The notes: generated from the sequence alone by a model not told the origin. A stretch of DNA of 64,000 nucleotides from Mycolicibacterium peregrinum (GCF_001665625.1 NZ_LZSY01000110.1:1-64000); one strand, 5' to 3'; positions 17,366 through 27,754 are shown, counted from the first letter of the stretch. Program-made: numbers and translations.

Positions 17366-17772
17366 TTGGCGCCTCCGAGCGTGAGGGTGGACGTGGCGAT
17401 GACATGGTTGCCAAGGCTGTTGCTGCCCACCACTTTCAGGCTCACCAGGTCGCCCTCGATCTCGGTGACCTCACCGGTGAAGGTGATCGTGTCGTAGGCG
17501 TACCACGGCACTCCGAGACGGAGCTTGATCGATTTGATGACGGCGTTCGGCCCGGCCCAGTCGGTCACGTACCGGCCGACCAGTCCGGTGTCGGTCAGGA
17601 TGTTGACGAAGATGTCTTTGGAACCCTTGGCTTGCGCCTTGTCCCGGTCGTGGTGCACATCCTGGTAGTCGCGTGTCGCGATGGCGGCGGAGACGATGAA
17701 CGTCGGGTCGCCGTAGATCTTGAGTTCGGGGAGTGCTGTGCCCACTCGGACGTCGGAAACAGTCAGGCTCAT
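17362..17772 (-). CDS. chsH1: Enoyl-CoA hydratase small subunit
   Basis: 136 residues from the ATG that overlaps the chsH2 stop (ATGA). A longer in-frame start exists but lies inside chsH2. Single hot-dog MaoC fold with the hydratase motif RDYQDVHHDRDKAQ (Asp38, His40/41). ChsH1 pairs with the MaoC domain of ChsH2 as a heteromer that hydrates the 17(20)-ene steroid carboxyl-CoA; only one of the two subunits needs the catalytic residues. Overlaps ltp2 by four bases. Matches Rv3541c in size and place. Confidence 0.94.
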   Translation of the reverse strand: MSLTVSDVRVGTALPELKIYGDPTFIVSAAIATRDYQDVHHDRDKAQAKGSKDIFVNILTDTGLVGRYVTDWAGPNAVIKSIKLRLGVPWYAYDTITFTGEVTEIEGDLVSLKVVGSNSLGNHVIATSTLTLGGAK

Positions 17773-18740
17773 GCTTGGGGCTCCCATGCGTACAACGTCC
17801 ACGCCGGACTGATCTCACTGTCCGGGAAGTCGATATAGGTTGCGGTGACCGGCATTCCGATCTTCACCTGGTCGGCGGCAATGCCGCGCAGCTCGCCCAG
17901 CATCCGGACGCCCTCTTCGAGTTCCACGAGCGCGATCACGAACGGCAGGCTGCGTCCGGGCACCTTCGGGGCATGGTGCACGACGTAGCTGAACACCGTT
18001 CCCTTGCCGGACGCCACGACGTAGTCCGCCGGAGCATCTTTGTCGGCCCACACGGCGGGCACCGGCGGGTGCTGCAATGTGCCGTCTGGACGCTTCTGGA
18101 TCCGCAGCTCATGCGCGTTGATGCCGTCCCAGAAGAACTTGGTGTCCCGTGAGGATGACGGACGCATCAATTTGTCGGGGTCGAGATCTTCTGGGATCTC
18201 GTAGGTTTCGGCGGCTTCATCGGCGGCCTGCTTGGCGGCGGGGAGGAACTTCATGATGCGCCAGTCCATGTCGGCGACTTCTTCGTCCCCGACGTGCCAA
18301 CGGATCTTCTGGTTGATGAAGTAACCCTCACCCAGCGCGGTCTGCTTCGGGCCGACGATGCCGACGATCTCAGCGCTCATCACCACCTGTTCACCGGGCT
18401 GGATGTACCGGTGATAGGTCTGGTCGCAGTTCGTCGCGACGACACCGACATATCCGGCGTCGTCGAACAGCTTCATCGCACGGCCCAGCGGATCGTCGTC
18501 GGAGCGGGTGCGCCCCAGGCCCATCATGGTCCAGACCTGGATCATCGCCGGCGGTGCGACGATGCCGGGATGCCCGGCAGCTCGTGCTGCCTCTGCGTCG
18601 ACGTAGATCGGGTTCTTGTCGCCGATCGCGTCAGTCCAGTGGTGAATCATCGGCTGATTCACCAGATCCCGGGCCACCGTCGGTTTGCTTTGCCCGGCCG
18701 CGATGATCTCGTTGATGCCGGCCTGCAGATTCGCGCTCAT
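17769..18740 (-). CDS. chsH2: Enoyl-CoA hydratase large subunit with DUF35 domain
   Basis: 323 residues: an N-terminal MaoC-like hot-dog domain (about 20-170, with IHHWTDAIGDKNPIYVD and GHPGIVAPPAMIQVW) and a C-terminal DUF35/OB-fold domain (about 195-320, FFWDGINAHELRIQKRPDG). The MaoC part works with ChsH1 in hydration. The DUF35 part binds Ltp2 and is required for its retro-aldol cleavage, so this protein links two consecutive steps. The zinc-ribbon cysteines of many DUF35 proteins are absent here. Fourth gene of the igr operon. Confidence 0.95.
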   Translation of the reverse strand: MSANLQAGINEIIAAGQSKPTVARDLVNQPMIHHWTDAIGDKNPIYVDAEAARAAGHPGIVAPPAMIQVWTMMGLGRTRSDDDPLGRAMKLFDDAGYVGVVATNCDQTYHRYIQPGEQVVMSAEIVGIVGPKQTALGEGYFINQKIRWHVGDEEVADMDWRIMKFLPAAKQAADEAAETYEIPEDLDPDKLMRPSSSRDTKFFWDGINAHELRIQKRPDGTLQHPPVPAVWADKDAPADYVVASGKGTVFSYVVHHAPKVPGRSLPFVIALVELEEGVRMLGELRGIAADQVKIGMPVTATYIDFPDSEISPAWTLYAWEPQA

Positions 18741-18754
18741 CTCAACCCTTCGCT

Positions 18755-19918
18755 CTACCGGGTCACCCGCGGCACCCGCAGGCCCGACGCCGCGATCATC
18801 TCGCGCATGACCTCGTTGACGCCACCGCCGAAGGTGATCACCAGGTTGCGCTTGGTCATCTTGTCCAGCCAGACCAGCAGCTCAGCCGTTTCCGGATCAG
18901 CGGGATTGCCGTAACCACCGACGATCTCTTCCGCCAGCCGGCCGACTTCCTGCAGCCGCTCGGTGGAGAACACCTTGGTGGCGGCAGCATCGGCCACGGC
19001 GATGGTCTCGCCCGAGGCCGCCACCTGCCAGTTGAGCAGCTCATTGATCCGCCAGATCGACTTGATCTGTCCCAGAAGCCGTTTCACGGCGTCCAGCTCG
19101 ATCGGCGTGACGCCGTCCGAACCCGGCTTCGACGCCCAGGTGTGCACCTGGTCGTAGATGCCGGCGATCCGGCCGGCCGGTCCGAGGCCGACCCGCTCGT
19201 GGTTGAGCTGGGTGGTGATGAGCTTCCAGCCGCCGTTCTCCTCGCCGACGAGCATGTCGGCGGGCACCCGCACATCGTTGTAGTACGTGGCGTTGGTGTG
19301 GTGCGCCCCGTCAGACAGGATGATCGGGGTCCAGGAGTAACCGGGATCCTTGGTGTCGACGATCAGGATCGAGATGCCCTTGTGCTTGGCCGCAGTCGGA
19401 TCGGTGCGGCAGGCCAGCCAGATGTAGTCGGCGTCATGCGCGCCGGTGGTCCACATCTTCTGGCCGTTGACGATGTACTCGTCACCATGGCGCACCGCGG
19501 TGGTGCGCAGCGACGCCAGGTCGGTCCCGGCATCGGGCTCGGAGTAACCGATGGCGAAATGCACTTCACCGGCAAGAATTCCGGGCAGGAACTTCTTCTT
19601 CTGTTCCTCGGTGCCGAGGGCCTGCAGGGTGGGGCCCACCGTCTGCAGCGTGACCATCGGCAGCGGGATGTCGGCCCGGTTCGCCTCGTTGATGAAGATC
19701 TGCTGCTCCACCGGGCCGAAGCCCAGGCCGCCGTACTCCTTGGGCCAACCGACACCGAGCTTGCCGTCGCTGCCCATGCGCTTGATCACCGCACGGTAGG
19801 CCTCGTTGTGCCGGTCGGACTCCATCGCCTCGGCCTCTTCGGGCGTGATGAGAGTCGAGAAGTATTCCCGCAGTTCGGCTTGCAGCGCACGCTGCTCCGG
19901 GGTCAGATCGATGAACAT
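18755..19918 (-). CDS. chsE2: Acyl-CoA dehydrogenase subunit ChsE2 (FadE29)
   Basis: 387 residues starting at the ATG whose A is shared with the upstream stop (TAATG). Typical acyl-CoA dehydrogenase blocks: FAIGYSEPDAGTDLASLRT, VNGQKMWTTGAHDADYIWLACRT, and the C-terminal EEIVGGYGNPADPETAELLVW. It forms an alpha2beta2 tetramer with ChsE1 (FadE28) and dehydrogenates 3-oxo-4-pregnene-20-carboxyl-CoA, the three-carbon side-chain intermediate. A longer reading frame upstream runs inside fadE28 and is not used. Confidence 0.94.
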   Translation of the reverse strand: MFIDLTPEQRALQAELREYFSTLITPEEAEAMESDRHNEAYRAVIKRMGSDGKLGVGWPKEYGGLGFGPVEQQIFINEANRADIPLPMVTLQTVGPTLQALGTEEQKKKFLPGILAGEVHFAIGYSEPDAGTDLASLRTTAVRHGDEYIVNGQKMWTTGAHDADYIWLACRTDPTAAKHKGISILIVDTKDPGYSWTPIILSDGAHHTNATYYNDVRVPADMLVGEENGGWKLITTQLNHERVGLGPAGRIAGIYDQVHTWASKPGSDGVTPIELDAVKRLLGQIKSIWRINELLNWQVAASGETIAVADAAATKVFSTERLQEVGRLAEEIVGGYGNPADPETAELLVWLDKMTKRNLVITFGGGVNEVMREMIAASGLRVPRVTR

Positions 19919-20922
19919 TACGCTCCCACCAAATCGAGGCGATGCGCTTGCCCGCCCAACAGTCGGGTCAGATCCTTGATCGAGGAGTAGTAGCGGTCCA
20001 TCGGGTAGGTGATGTCCATACCCATACCGCCGTGCAGGTGATGGCACAGCCGCATGGCCGGCGCGGCCTGAGAGGTGAACCAGTAGCCCAGGATGGCCAG
20101 GTCCTCGTCAGCGTCAAGGCCTTCGGACAACCGCCACAGGACCGAGGTGGACAACAGCGAGATCGTCCGCGAGGCGATGTAGACCTCGGACAGCTGTGCG
20201 GCCACGGTCTGGAACGTCGACAGCGGACGACCGAACTGCTCACGCGTTGCCACGTAGTCGGCGGTCAGGCGCAACGCGCCGGCCACCAGCCCGGCAGCGA
20301 ACGCCCCGGTGGCGGCGAGCGCCAGCTGGTTGACCCGGTGAGCACTCGCGCCGTCGAGCACGTCGTCGGCGTCGATCGCGACGTCAGCGAAGGTGACCAC
20401 GTATTCGTCGGAAGCGTTGGCGGTCGGCGTCTTGGTGACCGTCACACCGTCAGCCGTGGGCGAGACCACCACCACCGCGTTGTCAGCGGTGACCAGCAGC
20501 CACTTCGCCGTCTCGGCATAGGGCACACCGACTTTGGTGCCGTTGAGCTTGCCGTCCGCGAAGTTCACCGCGGGCCGCTCCGGCAGCGACTGCCCCGGCT
20601 CGTTCAGCGCCGCAGAAAGCACAGCACCCGCGGCAACCTCGGCCAGATACCGATCCTGCTGGGCGTCCGAGGCCAGGTCGAGCAGCGGCACCAGCCCCAG
20701 GCCGATGGTGGCCAGCGCCGGGCCGGTGGTGCCGTGGCGACCGATCTCGGTCAGGGCGGTGGACAGCTCGGGCAGACCCAGACCGTCACCGCCGAGTCGT
20801 TCCGGCACTCCCAGCGCCGCGACTCCACCGGAAGCCAGTGCATCCCAAGAGTTGTCGCGTTCCAGAACGGACGTCACCACGTCGGCGACGGCCTGCTGTT
20901 CCGGGTTCGGTGTGAAATCCAC
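19918..20922 (-). CDS. chsE1: Acyl-CoA dehydrogenase subunit ChsE1 (FadE28)
   Basis: 334 residues, shorter than a canonical acyl-CoA dehydrogenase, as is usual for this subunit of heteromeric steroid dehydrogenases. Recognisable parts are GLGLPELSTALTEIGRHGT in the N-terminal helical domain and YVATREQFGRPLSTFQTVAAQ plus CHHLHGGMGMDITYPMDRYY in the C-terminal domain. It combines with ChsE2 so that complete FAD sites form at subunit interfaces. Located 36 bp behind cyp125, translationally coupled to chsE2. Confidence 0.94.
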   Translation of the reverse strand: MDFTPNPEQQAVADVVTSVLERDNSWDALASGGVAALGVPERLGGDGLGLPELSTALTEIGRHGTTGPALATIGLGLVPLLDLASDAQQDRYLAEVAAGAVLSAALNEPGQSLPERPAVNFADGKLNGTKVGVPYAETAKWLLVTADNAVVVVSPTADGVTVTKTPTANASDEYVVTFADVAIDADDVLDGASAHRVNQLALAATGAFAAGLVAGALRLTADYVATREQFGRPLSTFQTVAAQLSEVYIASRTISLLSTSVLWRLSEGLDADEDLAILGYWFTSQAAPAMRLCHHLHGGMGMDITYPMDRYYSSIKDLTRLLGGQAHRLDLVGA

Positions 20923-20958
20923 CCGAATCCTCCTTGATCCGTTAGGCGGTCAGTGTGC

Positions 20959-22209
20959 TCAATGCGCGACCGGGCACGCGCCCGTGAAGTCCACCGGCCA
21001 GTGCTTGATGCCGTTGAGCCAACCCGACTTCAGCCGCTCAGGATCCCCGACCGGCTTGAGGTCGGGCATGTGGTCGGCCACCGCGTTGAAGATCAGGTTG
21101 ATCGTCAGGCGGGCCAGGTTGGCGCCGATGCAATAGTGCGCCCCGGTGCCACCGAAGCCAACGTGCGGGTTCGGATCGCGAAGGATATTGAAATCGAAGG
21201 GGTGATCAAAAACCGTCTCGTCGAAGTTGGCCGAGCGGTACGACATGACCACGCGCTCGCCGGCCTTGATCTTGATGCCGGAAATCTCGGTGTCCTCGCT
21301 GGCGGTGCGCTGGAAGGCCGACACCGGGGTCGCCCACCGGATGATCTCGTCGACGGCGGTCTTGGGACGTTCCTTCTTGAACAGCTCCCACTGATCGGGG
21401 TTCTGCGAGAACGCGATCATGCCGTGGGTGATCGAGTTACGGCTGGTCTCGTTGCCTGCGACGGCCAGCATGATGACGAAGAAGCCGAACTCGTCGTCGC
21501 TGAGCTTCTCACCGTCGATGTCGGCCTGGATCAGCTTGGTGACGATGTCATCGGTGGGGTTCTTGCCCCGCTCCTCGGCCATCTTCATGGCGTAGGTGAT
21601 GACCTCGAACGAGGACATGGCCGGGTCGACGTCGGCGTACTCGGGGTCGTCGCCGGCGGTCATCTCGTTGGACCAGCGGAACAGCTTGTCGCGATCGTCC
21701 TGGGGCACACCGAGCAGTTCGGCGATGGCCTGCAGCGGCAGCTCGCAGGACACCTGCTCGACGAAGTCGCCGGAGTTGGAGGCCGCCGCGTTCTTGGCGA
21801 TCTGCTGCGCGCGGTTGTTCAGCTCGTCCTCGAGCCGCGAGAGCGCGCGAGGGGTGAAGCCACGGGAGATGATCTTGCGCAGGCGCGTGTGGTGCGGGGC
21901 GTCCATGTTCAACAGGACGGCGCGCTGCAGGTCGACCGCTTCGCGGGTCATCTCCTGGGGCCAGACCGGGATCGCGCCGTTCATCGCGCTGGAGAACACG
22001 TCACTGCGCAGCGAGACGTCCTTGACGTCTTCGTGCCGGGTCACCAACCAGTAGCCCTTGTCGCCGAAGCCTCCGGTGCCGCCGGGCACATCGACCCAGC
22101 GAACCGGCTCGGCCTTACGAAGCTCGGCGAGTTCGGCGACCGGCAGGCCCTTGAGGTTGAGCTCGGAATCGAGGAAGTCGAAATCCTTGGGGATGTTGGG
22201 GCAGCCCAT
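20959..22209 (-). CDS. cyp125: Steroid C26/27-monooxygenase, cytochrome P450 CYP125
   Basis: 416 residues. Heme-binding loop FGGTGAHYCIGANLAR with Cys360, oxygen-activation motif AGNETSRNSI in the I helix, and ExxR in DEIIRW. The sequence IPKDFDFLDSELNLKGLPVAELAELRKAEPVRW and the spacing match CYP125. It oxidises the terminal side-chain methyl of cholesterol/cholestenone to the acid, starting side-chain beta-oxidation. The ATG chosen follows AGGAG by eight bases; longer frames upstream enter the promoter. First gene of the six-gene igr operon, divergent from fadA5. Confidence 0.95.
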   Translation of the reverse strand: MGCPNIPKDFDFLDSELNLKGLPVAELAELRKAEPVRWVDVPGGTGGFGDKGYWLVTRHEDVKDVSLRSDVFSSAMNGAIPVWPQEMTREAVDLQRAVLLNMDAPHHTRLRKIISRGFTPRALSRLEDELNNRAQQIAKNAAASNSGDFVEQVSCELPLQAIAELLGVPQDDRDKLFRWSNEMTAGDDPEYADVDPAMSSFEVITYAMKMAEERGKNPTDDIVTKLIQADIDGEKLSDDEFGFFVIMLAVAGNETSRNSITHGMIAFSQNPDQWELFKKERPKTAVDEIIRWATPVSAFQRTASEDTEISGIKIKAGERVVMSYRSANFDETVFDHPFDFNILRDPNPHVGFGGTGAHYCIGANLARLTINLIFNAVADHMPDLKPVGDPERLKSGWLNGIKHWPVDFTGACPVAH

Positions 22210-22263
22210 GTGTCTTACTCCTAGTGTCTGTAGCAAGCCGTGCGCGTAGCCAGCAATGCTTGA

Positions 22264-22277
22264 AACAACGTGGTCTA
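22264..22277. promoter_or_regulatory. Degenerate KstR-like site upstream of cyp125
   Basis: AACAACGTGGTCTA matches the KstR palindrome with two deviations (first T and one T of GTT). It lies 55 bp before the cyp125 start, where an operator would act on the leftward operon. Weak on its own; plausible because a perfect box lies 75 bp away in the same divergent region. Confidence 0.35.
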
Positions 22278-22352
22278 GTACCAATTGAGACCATTGAAAC
22301 ATGCCTTGACCGCAGATCAAAGGTAGTGATGCATCCGCGCTTGTCAGAGTAA

Positions 22353-22366
22353 TGAAACGTGTTCTA
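22353..22366. promoter_or_regulatory. KstR operator upstream of fadA5 (cyp125-fadA5 divergent region)
   Basis: TGAAACGTGTTCTA fits TnnAACnnGTTnnA completely. It ends ten bases before the fadA5 ATG, so KstR binding would cover the core promoter or start region of the rightward operon. Confidence 0.9.
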
Positions 22367-22367
22367 G

Positions 22368-23527
<1,160 letters not shown>

Positions 23528-23528
<1 letters not shown>

Positions 23529-23902
23529 TGGCGTTCAGTGAAGCCGAGCGCATCGCGGCCGCACAGGCCTACATCGATGCGCTGGTGAGCCACCGGGCGG
23601 ATGCGGTCCCGTTCACACCGGACTGCATCCGCATCGAGATGGGTCTTAAGACAGGCCGTTCCGGAGATCACTTGCGCCGCAGCCTGAACAACGGTCCGCA
23701 GTTCAAGTTGATCGAGAAGACCACGGTGCCCGAATACAGCGTCGACGGCGACAACATCCGCGCCAAGTTCGACGTGCTGACCAAGCCGCGACTGTTCGGA
23801 TGGCGGGTCTGCTCACACGTCGACGAGACGTTCCTGATCCCGGCGTCCGACGGGCAGATCCATCACATCCGCGCGTCCCTGACCCCGTTCCTCAGCCGCT
23901 AA
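23528..23902 (+). CDS. Small NTF2/SnoaL-like (DUF8021-type) protein
   Basis: 124 residues beginning with GTG at the overlapping TAGTG junction after fadA5. The layout fits the cone-shaped NTF2-like fold: an N-terminal helix AAAQAYIDALVSHRADAVPF, a pair of central strands with GLKTGRSGDHLRRSLNNGP, and paired C-terminal strands ending IHHIRASLTPFL. No catalytic set is evident. Co-transcription with fadA5 and ddn suggests a role with steroid intermediates, for example binding or isomerising one, but this is inference. Family placement is moderate, function unknown. Confidence 0.75.
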
Positions 23903-23912
23903 GGTCCACCGC

Positions 23913-24392
23913 ATGGCCAACACCCCTCGCCCGCTGAGCCCCAAACAGGTCGAACGTCTCAACGCGAAATCGACCGGCACCGCCATCAAGTGGATGTCGC
24001 GCGCCCAGACCTGGATCTTCAAGAAGACGGGCGGGCGGTTCGGAGACAAGTTCCTGCGTGGCGCCGAAGTCGGCATCCTGACCACGATCGGGCGCAAGTC
24101 GGGCGAGGAACGTGACAGCCCGCTGCTGTTCCTGCAGGAGGGCAAGCGCATCGTGCTGGTCGCCTCGCAGGGCGGCCGGGCCACCAACCCGATGTGGTAC
24201 CTGAACCTGGTGGCCAACCCGAAGGTGAAGTTCCAGACCAAGCACGAGACCCTGGAACTCACCGCGCGCGACGCCACGGATGCCGAGCGCGACGCGTACT
24301 GGCCCAAGCTCGACGCCATGTACGCCGACTTCGTGAACTACCGCTCCTACACGGACCGCAAGATCCCGATCGTGATCTGCGACCCGGCCTGA
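23913..24392 (+). CDS. ddn: Deazaflavin (F420)-dependent nitroreductase family protein, Ddn-like
   Basis: 159 residues of the split beta-barrel Ddn/FDOR-B family: KKTGGRFGDKFLRGAEVGIL, TTIGRKSGEERDSPLLFL, and VASQGGRATNPMWYLNLVANP, the last giving the F420 phosphate-binding Lys/Ser/Arg cluster and the conserved Trp-Tyr. Ddn reduces quinones with F420H2 at the membrane and in M. tuberculosis activates nitroimidazole prodrugs. Position after fadA5 equals Rv3547. ATG start ten bases after the preceding stop; a clear terminator follows. Confidence 0.9.
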   Translation: MANTPRPLSPKQVERLNAKSTGTAIKWMSRAQTWIFKKTGGRFGDKFLRGAEVGILTTIGRKSGEERDSPLLFLQEGKRIVLVASQGGRATNPMWYLNLVANPKVKFQTKHETLELTARDATDAERDAYWPKLDAMYADFVNYRSYTDRKIPIVICDPA

Positions 24393-24409
24393 ACACCGAC
24401 AACGTGCAG

Positions 24410-24440
24410 CGCCCCCGGACTTTGTCCGGGGGCGTTTTTT
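24410..24440 (+). terminator. Rho-independent terminator after ddn
   Basis: CGCCCCCGGA and TCCGGGGGCG pair over at least 10 bp around a short loop and are followed at once by six T residues. This ends the fadA5-NTF2-ddn transcript. Confidence 0.88.
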
Positions 24441-24491
24441 GTTCACCAGGTGTCCGGGAGCTGGACAATTACGCAACTCTGCGTAGCTGAA

Positions 24492-24520
24492 TTGACGGGT
24501 AAACAGTTCTTTGATTATGT
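24492..24520 (+). promoter_or_regulatory. Likely promoter of the first histidine phosphatase
   Basis: TTGACG and TTATGT are separated by 17 bases, a standard housekeeping-sigma layout, 70 bases before the start codon. A small dyad TACGCA-ACTC-TGCGTA (24470-24485) lies just upstream and could be an operator. Confidence 0.45.
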
Positions 24521-24590
24521 TCTGTGAGCGCGCACACAGTGAACGTCAAGTGAGCGGCAGGCCACATTTTCGTGAACCGATGGAGACCCT

Positions 24591-26057
24591 ATGCAACGAC
24601 CCACTCGACGCCGGGCTGCCGGTGCCGCCGCAACCACCCTGACCGCATGTGCTCTGTTCGCGGCGGCAACCCTGCCCGCCGCAGCGATGACCGTGACCTT
24701 CATCCGGCACGCCGAGTCCCAGGGCAACGCCTCCGGGTACATCGACACCAGCACGCCGGGCCCGCACCTGACCAACGGTCAGGTGAACCAGAACGGCGGC
24801 CCGAACGGTGAGCAGCAGGCCATCGACTGGGCCAACGCCCAGTGCCCCACCGCCGAGTGCACCAAGTACGACGGGCTCTACGCCTCGACCATGATCCGTA
24901 CCCAGGAGACGGCAGCACCGTTCGCCGCCAAGCGCGGGTTGCCGGTCACGGTTCTGGGTGCCTACGACCCGGACCACCCGCAGCAGAACTCCGGCGTGCA
25001 GGAAATCAGCGCCGGCATCTTCGAGGGCCTGCCCGAAAGTGAAGGCATCGGCCGTATCGGCTACATCCTCGCGCCGCTGGCCTGGACCATGGGCCTGCAG
25101 TTCATCCCGATCCCCGGCGGCGAGAACGGCCTTGAGTTCAACGAGCGGGTGACGAATGCACTCACCCAGGTCGAGGAGGACACCGACGACACCAATGGTG
25201 ACGGCGAGATCGACGCCGCGGTGTTCTCACACGGCGCCACCATCATGATGTGGACGATGATGAACGTCGACAACCCGAATCTTCTTCTGATCGTGCAGCA
25301 TCCGCTGAACAACACCGACACGGTGGTGGTGGAGAAGAACGACGACGGCAGCTGGACGCTGAAGGAATGGGCCGGCCAGCAAGTCGGACCCGCGGATTAC
25401 CCGACGCAGATGTTCGTCAATGTGCGCGACCTGATCGTGGCACCGCAGAAGGCGGTCTACAACATGCGCATCCCGGTCCTCTCGCTGGATGCGCAGGGCA
25501 TCGTGACCACCGGCGCGCAGGGCCTCCAGGACGTCGCAGAGGCCGGGGTCAAGTTCGTCAAGGACTCGGTGACCGACACCGTCAACGCGATCACCGGCAT
25601 CCCGGGCTCGCTGGGCCAGTCGACGACGCAGGTGTCGAAGCTCAGCACCCCGAAGGCTGTCAAGGCTGTCACCGAGAGCAGCACTCCGGCCGTGAGCGAA
25701 CTCGCCGAGAACACGACGACCCCCGTCGAGAATGTCAGCGAGAGCACCACATCGACGGTCGACAAGGTCATCGATACCGACAAGACCGCTGATTCGGTCA
25801 AGGCCAAGATCACCACGGCTCGTACGGCCAACGGCGCCACCAAGCTGACCGATGGCAACAAGGCGGAGCCGGGCAAGCCCGCCGCCGCGGTTCGGGAGCG
25901 GATCAACCGGGCCGCCGACGACGTGCGCAGCGGCATCGAATCCTCGGCCCAGCAGGCTCGTGAGACGGTCAAGAAGCTCACCGGGGCCGACAAGACCACC
26001 AAGGCAGACAAGTCCGACAACAGCACAGCCAAGCCGAAAACTAAGGATGCCGCGTGA
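24591..26057 (+). CDS. Secreted histidine phosphatase family protein, paralogue 1
   Basis: 488 residues. Signal peptide about 1-32 (AAATTLTACALFAAATLPAAA). The phosphoglycerate-mutase-like core starts immediately after with FIRHAESQGN (Arg39-His40, the phospho-accepting His), and the second catalytic His is in AVFSHGATIMMWTMMN. Unlike its two neighbours it has RHA, not RHG, and an extra 30-residue loop with two Cys (AQCPTAECTKY). After residue ~290 comes a long Thr/Ser/Val/Lys-rich tail, probably extended or helical, containing KLTDGNKAEPGK and ending TKDAA. Likely acts on phosphate esters outside the membrane; substrate unknown. GGAG ribosome site before the ATG. Confidence 0.85.
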   Translation: MQRPTRRRAAGAAATTLTACALFAAATLPAAAMTVTFIRHAESQGNASGYIDTSTPGPHLTNGQVNQNGGPNGEQQAIDWANAQCPTAECTKYDGLYASTMIRTQETAAPFAAKRGLPVTVLGAYDPDHPQQNSGVQEISAGIFEGLPESEGIGRIGYILAPLAWTMGLQFIPIPGGENGLEFNERVTNALTQVEEDTDDTNGDGEIDAAVFSHGATIMMWTMMNVDNPNLLLIVQHPLNNTDTVVVEKNDDGSWTLKEWAGQQVGPADYPTQMFVNVRDLIVAPQKAVYNMRIPVLSLDAQGIVTTGAQGLQDVAEAGVKFVKDSVTDTVNAITGIPGSLGQSTTQVSKLSTPKAVKAVTESSTPAVSELAENTTTPVENVSESTTSTVDKVIDTDKTADSVKAKITTARTANGATKLTDGNKAEPGKPAAAVRERINRAADDVRSGIESSAQQARETVKKLTGADKTTKADKSDNSTAKPKTKDAA

Positions 26058-26093
26058 ATTAAGCGGTAGCTCAACGTAATACAGGCGACCGGT

Positions 26094-26117
26094 CCCCCTC
26101 CTCACCTGAGGAGGGGG
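26094..26117 (+). terminator. Hairpin after phosphatase paralogue 1
   Basis: CCCCCTCCTCA pairs with TGAGGAGGGGG over 11 bp with a two-base centre. Only a weak T-rich stretch follows, so termination may be partial. Confidence 0.5.
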
Positions 26118-26293
26118 CTGAGTCGTTTCCTCGGCAGGGCTGCACCGAACGCACGAAATTTGTCAAATATCTTCCCACGCAATGGGATAACAGCTCGTCT
26201 TCACAGCAGACGGTCAGACAATCTATCTGGCCGGCCAGCGAACCGTCACCGGCAGGTCACGTGAAATCCACACAGCCGCAACGGAGGAACCAC

Positions 26294-27736
26294 ATGAACC
26301 GCCGCAGAGGTGACGCGCCGGCGTCACGGTATCGAAGTCTACTTGGGGGTGTCGGCCTGGCATTCCTCGCGTTCTTCCTGGCGATGCCCGTCGCCAACGC
26401 CGCCGAGGTCATGCGCGTGACGTTCGTGCGCCACGGCGAATCGGCGGGCAACGCGTCGGGGTTGATCGACACGTCGACGCCCGGTCCCGTGCTCACCCCG
26501 AAGGGACAGCAGCAGGCACAGGACGTCGCCAAACTGCTGGGGGACAACAACTACGACGCCATCTACGCATCGACCATGGTGCGGACCCAGCTGACCGCGG
26601 CACCGATGTCGCAGTATCTGGGGCTGCCGATTCAGGTGCTGCCCGGTCTGCAGGAGATCGAGGCCGGTGTCTTTGAAGGCACACCGGAGGCCGACGCCCA
26701 GGGCGGGTACGGCCTGTATCCGATCGGATGGACGTTCCCCGGAGTCATTCCCCAGATCCCGGAGTCGATATTCAACAAGGGCACGTTCATGCCCGGCACC
26801 GACGAAAACGGGTACACGTTCGACGCCAGGGTCAAGGGTGCGCTTCAGACCATGTATGACAACGGTGATCGCAACGCCGTCGTCTTCTCGCACGGCGGGA
26901 CCATCATGTTCTGGACGATGATGAACGTCAAGAACCTCACCGTGATGGAGAAGCTCCAGCTGCTGCAGACAGCTCAGTTGGACAACACCGACTATGTGGT
27001 CATCGAGGGCAACAACGAGGACGGCTGGACCCTGGTGAACTGGAACGGCAAGCAGTTCAGCCCGGAACCGACCTTCGACCACGAGGTGGGTCTTCAGCTT
27101 CGGACCTTGTCCCGTCAGCTCACCGCCGCCGCCGACCAGGTCAAGGAGGCCTTCAAGACCGGCGACTTCGTGACCATCGCGACTGCGATCAACCGCGGCG
27201 TCGCCGACGCGTCCTTCTCGGTCACCAAGTTCAGCCGGGCGATCAACGCGGAGATCATCAAGCGGACCACCAAGGCGATCCCGACGAGCACCGAGGATCT
27301 GCAGGACAAGGTGTCCACCGGGGTCGAGAACATCAAGACCTCACTGAACGCCACCACCGACAGCATCGAGCAGAAGGTTCAGCCGGCTCCGGAGAGCATC
27401 TCGGACACCACGAAACCCGCTGATTCTGCACCCGTCTCGCGGGCGAAGTCGAAGCTGAAGACTGCTGTCGACGGCATCGTCAAGCCGCGGGCAACGGACC
27501 TGTCCGACGGCAACAAGGCGCTGCCCGGCGTCACGAAGTCGGTCAACCGTACCGGCGAGCAGGTTCAGACCGCCGTCAAGGACGCACAGGACCGGGTGTC
27601 GTCGTCGATCAAGAAGTTCGGCGACGCCGTCAAGAAGGCCACCGGCCAGCCCGGCAAGACCGCCGGTGCCGACGCCGGTGCCGGTGCCGGTGCCGGTGCC
27701 GACAACGACACCTCCGGCAAGAAGGACGCCGCCTAA
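26294..27736 (+). CDS. Secreted histidine phosphatase family protein, paralogue 2
   Basis: 480 residues from the ATG seven bases after GGAGG; an upstream in-frame ATG is not preceded by a ribosome site. Signal peptide about 15-37 (GLAFLAFFLAMPVANA). Catalytic FVRHGESAGN (Arg46-His47), YASTMVRTQLTAAPM, the acid-region LPGLQEIEAGVFEGTPEAD, and second His in VVFSHGGTIMFWTMMN. The tail (~300-480) has RTLSRQLTAAADQV, ATAINRGVADASFSVTKFSR, DLSDGNKALPG and ends GKKDAA. Very close to paralogue 3 in the core, so the pair duplicated more recently than paralogue 1. Extracytoplasmic phosphatase of unknown substrate. Confidence 0.86.
   Translation: MNRRRGDAPASRYRSLLGGVGLAFLAFFLAMPVANAAEVMRVTFVRHGESAGNASGLIDTSTPGPVLTPKGQQQAQDVAKLLGDNNYDAIYASTMVRTQLTAAPMSQYLGLPIQVLPGLQEIEAGVFEGTPEADAQGGYGLYPIGWTFPGVIPQIPESIFNKGTFMPGTDENGYTFDARVKGALQTMYDNGDRNAVVFSHGGTIMFWTMMNVKNLTVMEKLQLLQTAQLDNTDYVVIEGNNEDGWTLVNWNGKQFSPEPTFDHEVGLQLRTLSRQLTAAADQVKEAFKTGDFVTIATAINRGVADASFSVTKFSRAINAEIIKRTTKAIPTSTEDLQDKVSTGVENIKTSLNATTDSIEQKVQPAPESISDTTKPADSAPVSRAKSKLKTAVDGIVKPRATDLSDGNKALPGVTKSVNRTGEQVQTAVKDAQDRVSSSIKKFGDAVKKATGQPGKTAGADAGAGAGAGADNDTSGKKDAA
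27674..27700. repeat. GCCGGT hexanucleotide repeat inside paralogue 2
   Basis: Four exact GCCGGT units plus a partial fifth encode Ala-Gly repeats near the C-terminus. Such a run can change length by slippage without shifting frame, altering only the tail. Confidence 0.75.
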
Positions 27737-27754
27737 CCGGCCGGCATTTTCAAT